NCBI GenBank assembly: GCA_900548545.1 | Contig: URKX01000008.1 | Span: forward strand, 1-64,000 | DNA length: 64,000 nt | Direction of reading: 5' to 3' | DNA from: an uncultured Oscillospiraceae bacterium | Lineage (GTDB): Bacteria > Bacillota > Clostridia > Oscillospirales > Acutalibacteraceae | Part shown: positions 63,665 through 64,000 of the stretch, piece by piece | Layout of the letters: each line of letters begins with the position of its first letter | Position numbering within the stretch: position 1 is the first letter of the stretch | The notes under the pieces: generated by a model | Database searches by the model: none | The model's input: the letters and a program-made list of their open reading frames with translations, nothing else | What the model was told of the DNA's origin: nothing | Program-made: the position numbers and the translations under genes

Positions 63665-64000
63665 TCACCCAGGGCGCAGTCTCCCTCTCGGTGGAGGCGG
63701 GCAAGATGACCGTAAACTTGCTCCCAAAGGCCATGATGAACTAGGACCTTTCCCGCCCACAATGAGGAAGAACCAGGAACGCGCCGCGCCGGAGAAAATG
63801 ACCGTCTTAGTGGTGAAACTGGAATCGGAGAGTTTTGCGTTCCTGCCCGCACTATCTTTCCATCCGTTCCCCAAAAGTGCGGGAATTAGGGTTCAAAATG
63901 GGCAAAGAAATCGCCTGCGGCGACTTTTCCATGTAGGAGCAGTATGATTTCCCATGTGGGCCGACAGGGTGTTTCTGCATAGGGAAAATGCCGGATTTTC
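63665..64000 (+). other. Mobile-element sequence without a recognisable gene
   Basis: After the initiator gene several short frames exist, including one starting near 63760 (MRKNQERAAPEKMTV), but none shows a family signature. It is probably degenerate element sequence. Confidence 0.4.

Noticed and set aside
63760..63947. Small TnpW-like gene after the replication initiator
   Set aside because: The MRKNQERAAPEKMTV start is suggestive but the remainder does not match, so it is left as unassigned element sequence.

Overview
The window looks like the chromosome of a GC-rich gut Firmicute, most probably an Oscillospiraceae/Ruminococcaceae-type clostridium. The evidence is low-GC-Firmicute style regulation (two T-boxes, a TPP riboswitch, AGGAGG ribosome binding sites, TTGACA/TATAAT promoters with 17-bp spacers), a GlgC/GlgD pair, [FeFe]-hydrogenase maturases, a serpin, and plant-polysaccharide and hexuronate catabolism. 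Six tRNA genes are present: Lys, Glu, Asn, Leu, Gln and Pro. No CRISPR array, rRNA gene or complete insertion sequence was seen.

Layout. 1-2.2 kb: tRNAs, a Nudix remnant and a glycerophosphodiester phosphodiesterase. 1.9-5.4 kb: an isoleucine T-box and a type-2 (eukaryote-like) ileS. 5.4-10.6 kb: a Gfo/Idh oxidoreductase; a degenerate GHKL sensor facing a DUF4097 envelope protein; an ADP-ribosylglycohydrolase translationally coupled to an unknown protein. 10.6-13.6 kb: glpK and an isolated hisH-hisF pair. 14.1-16.9 kb: a GH120 beta-xylosidase overlapping trmO. 17.2-23.3 kb: glycogen genes glgB-glgC-glgD-glgA. 23.5-26.7 kb: two tandem O-antigen-ligase-like membrane proteins. 26.8-27.7 kb: a TPP riboswitch with thiT. 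27.8-32.0 kb: TM1266-type regulator, hydE, hydG and hydF on the minus strand behind a structured leader. 32.1-34.2 kb: an ECF sigma factor overlapping a membrane-anchored serpin. 34.3-36.9 kb: a tryptophan-specific T-box in front of a GldA-like dehydrogenase and a YkvI-like transporter. 37-38.7 kb: a second glycogen synthase with a long basic N-terminal tail. 39-41.3 kb: a VOC protein, a decayed stretch, mutT and a DNA glycosylase. 41.4-48.1 kb: an AraC regulator divergent from uxaC-uxuA-uxuB and a GH2 glycosidase. 48.4-53.2 kb: an MFS transporter and a MoxR/DUF58/DUF4129 operon. 53.2-61.8 kb: inositol monophosphatase, H2O-forming NADH oxidase, an NCS2 purine permease, rarA, an esterase, a second AraC regulator and galE. 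61.9-64 kb: an AT-rich patch followed by the start of a mobile element carrying an interrupted replication-initiator gene.

How the genes work together. Xylose (GH120) and glucuronate (GH2, UxaC, UxuA, UxuB) release and catabolism supply carbon. Surplus glucose-1-phosphate enters glycogen through GlgC/GlgD, one of two GlgA enzymes, and GlgB. The hydrogenase maturases imply H2-evolving fermentation, although the structural hydrogenase is outside this window, and Nox offers oxygen/NADH relief.

The least ordinary items are four. An ECF sigma factor is coupled to a transmembrane serpin with an anti-sigma-like architecture. A T-box whose specifier and discriminator-pairing base both point to tRNA-Trp controls an uncharacterised dehydrogenase-transporter pair. 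Two glycogen enzymes carry histone-like Lys/Ala-rich tails. A DraG-type hydrolase is fused by ATGA overlap to an unknown partner.
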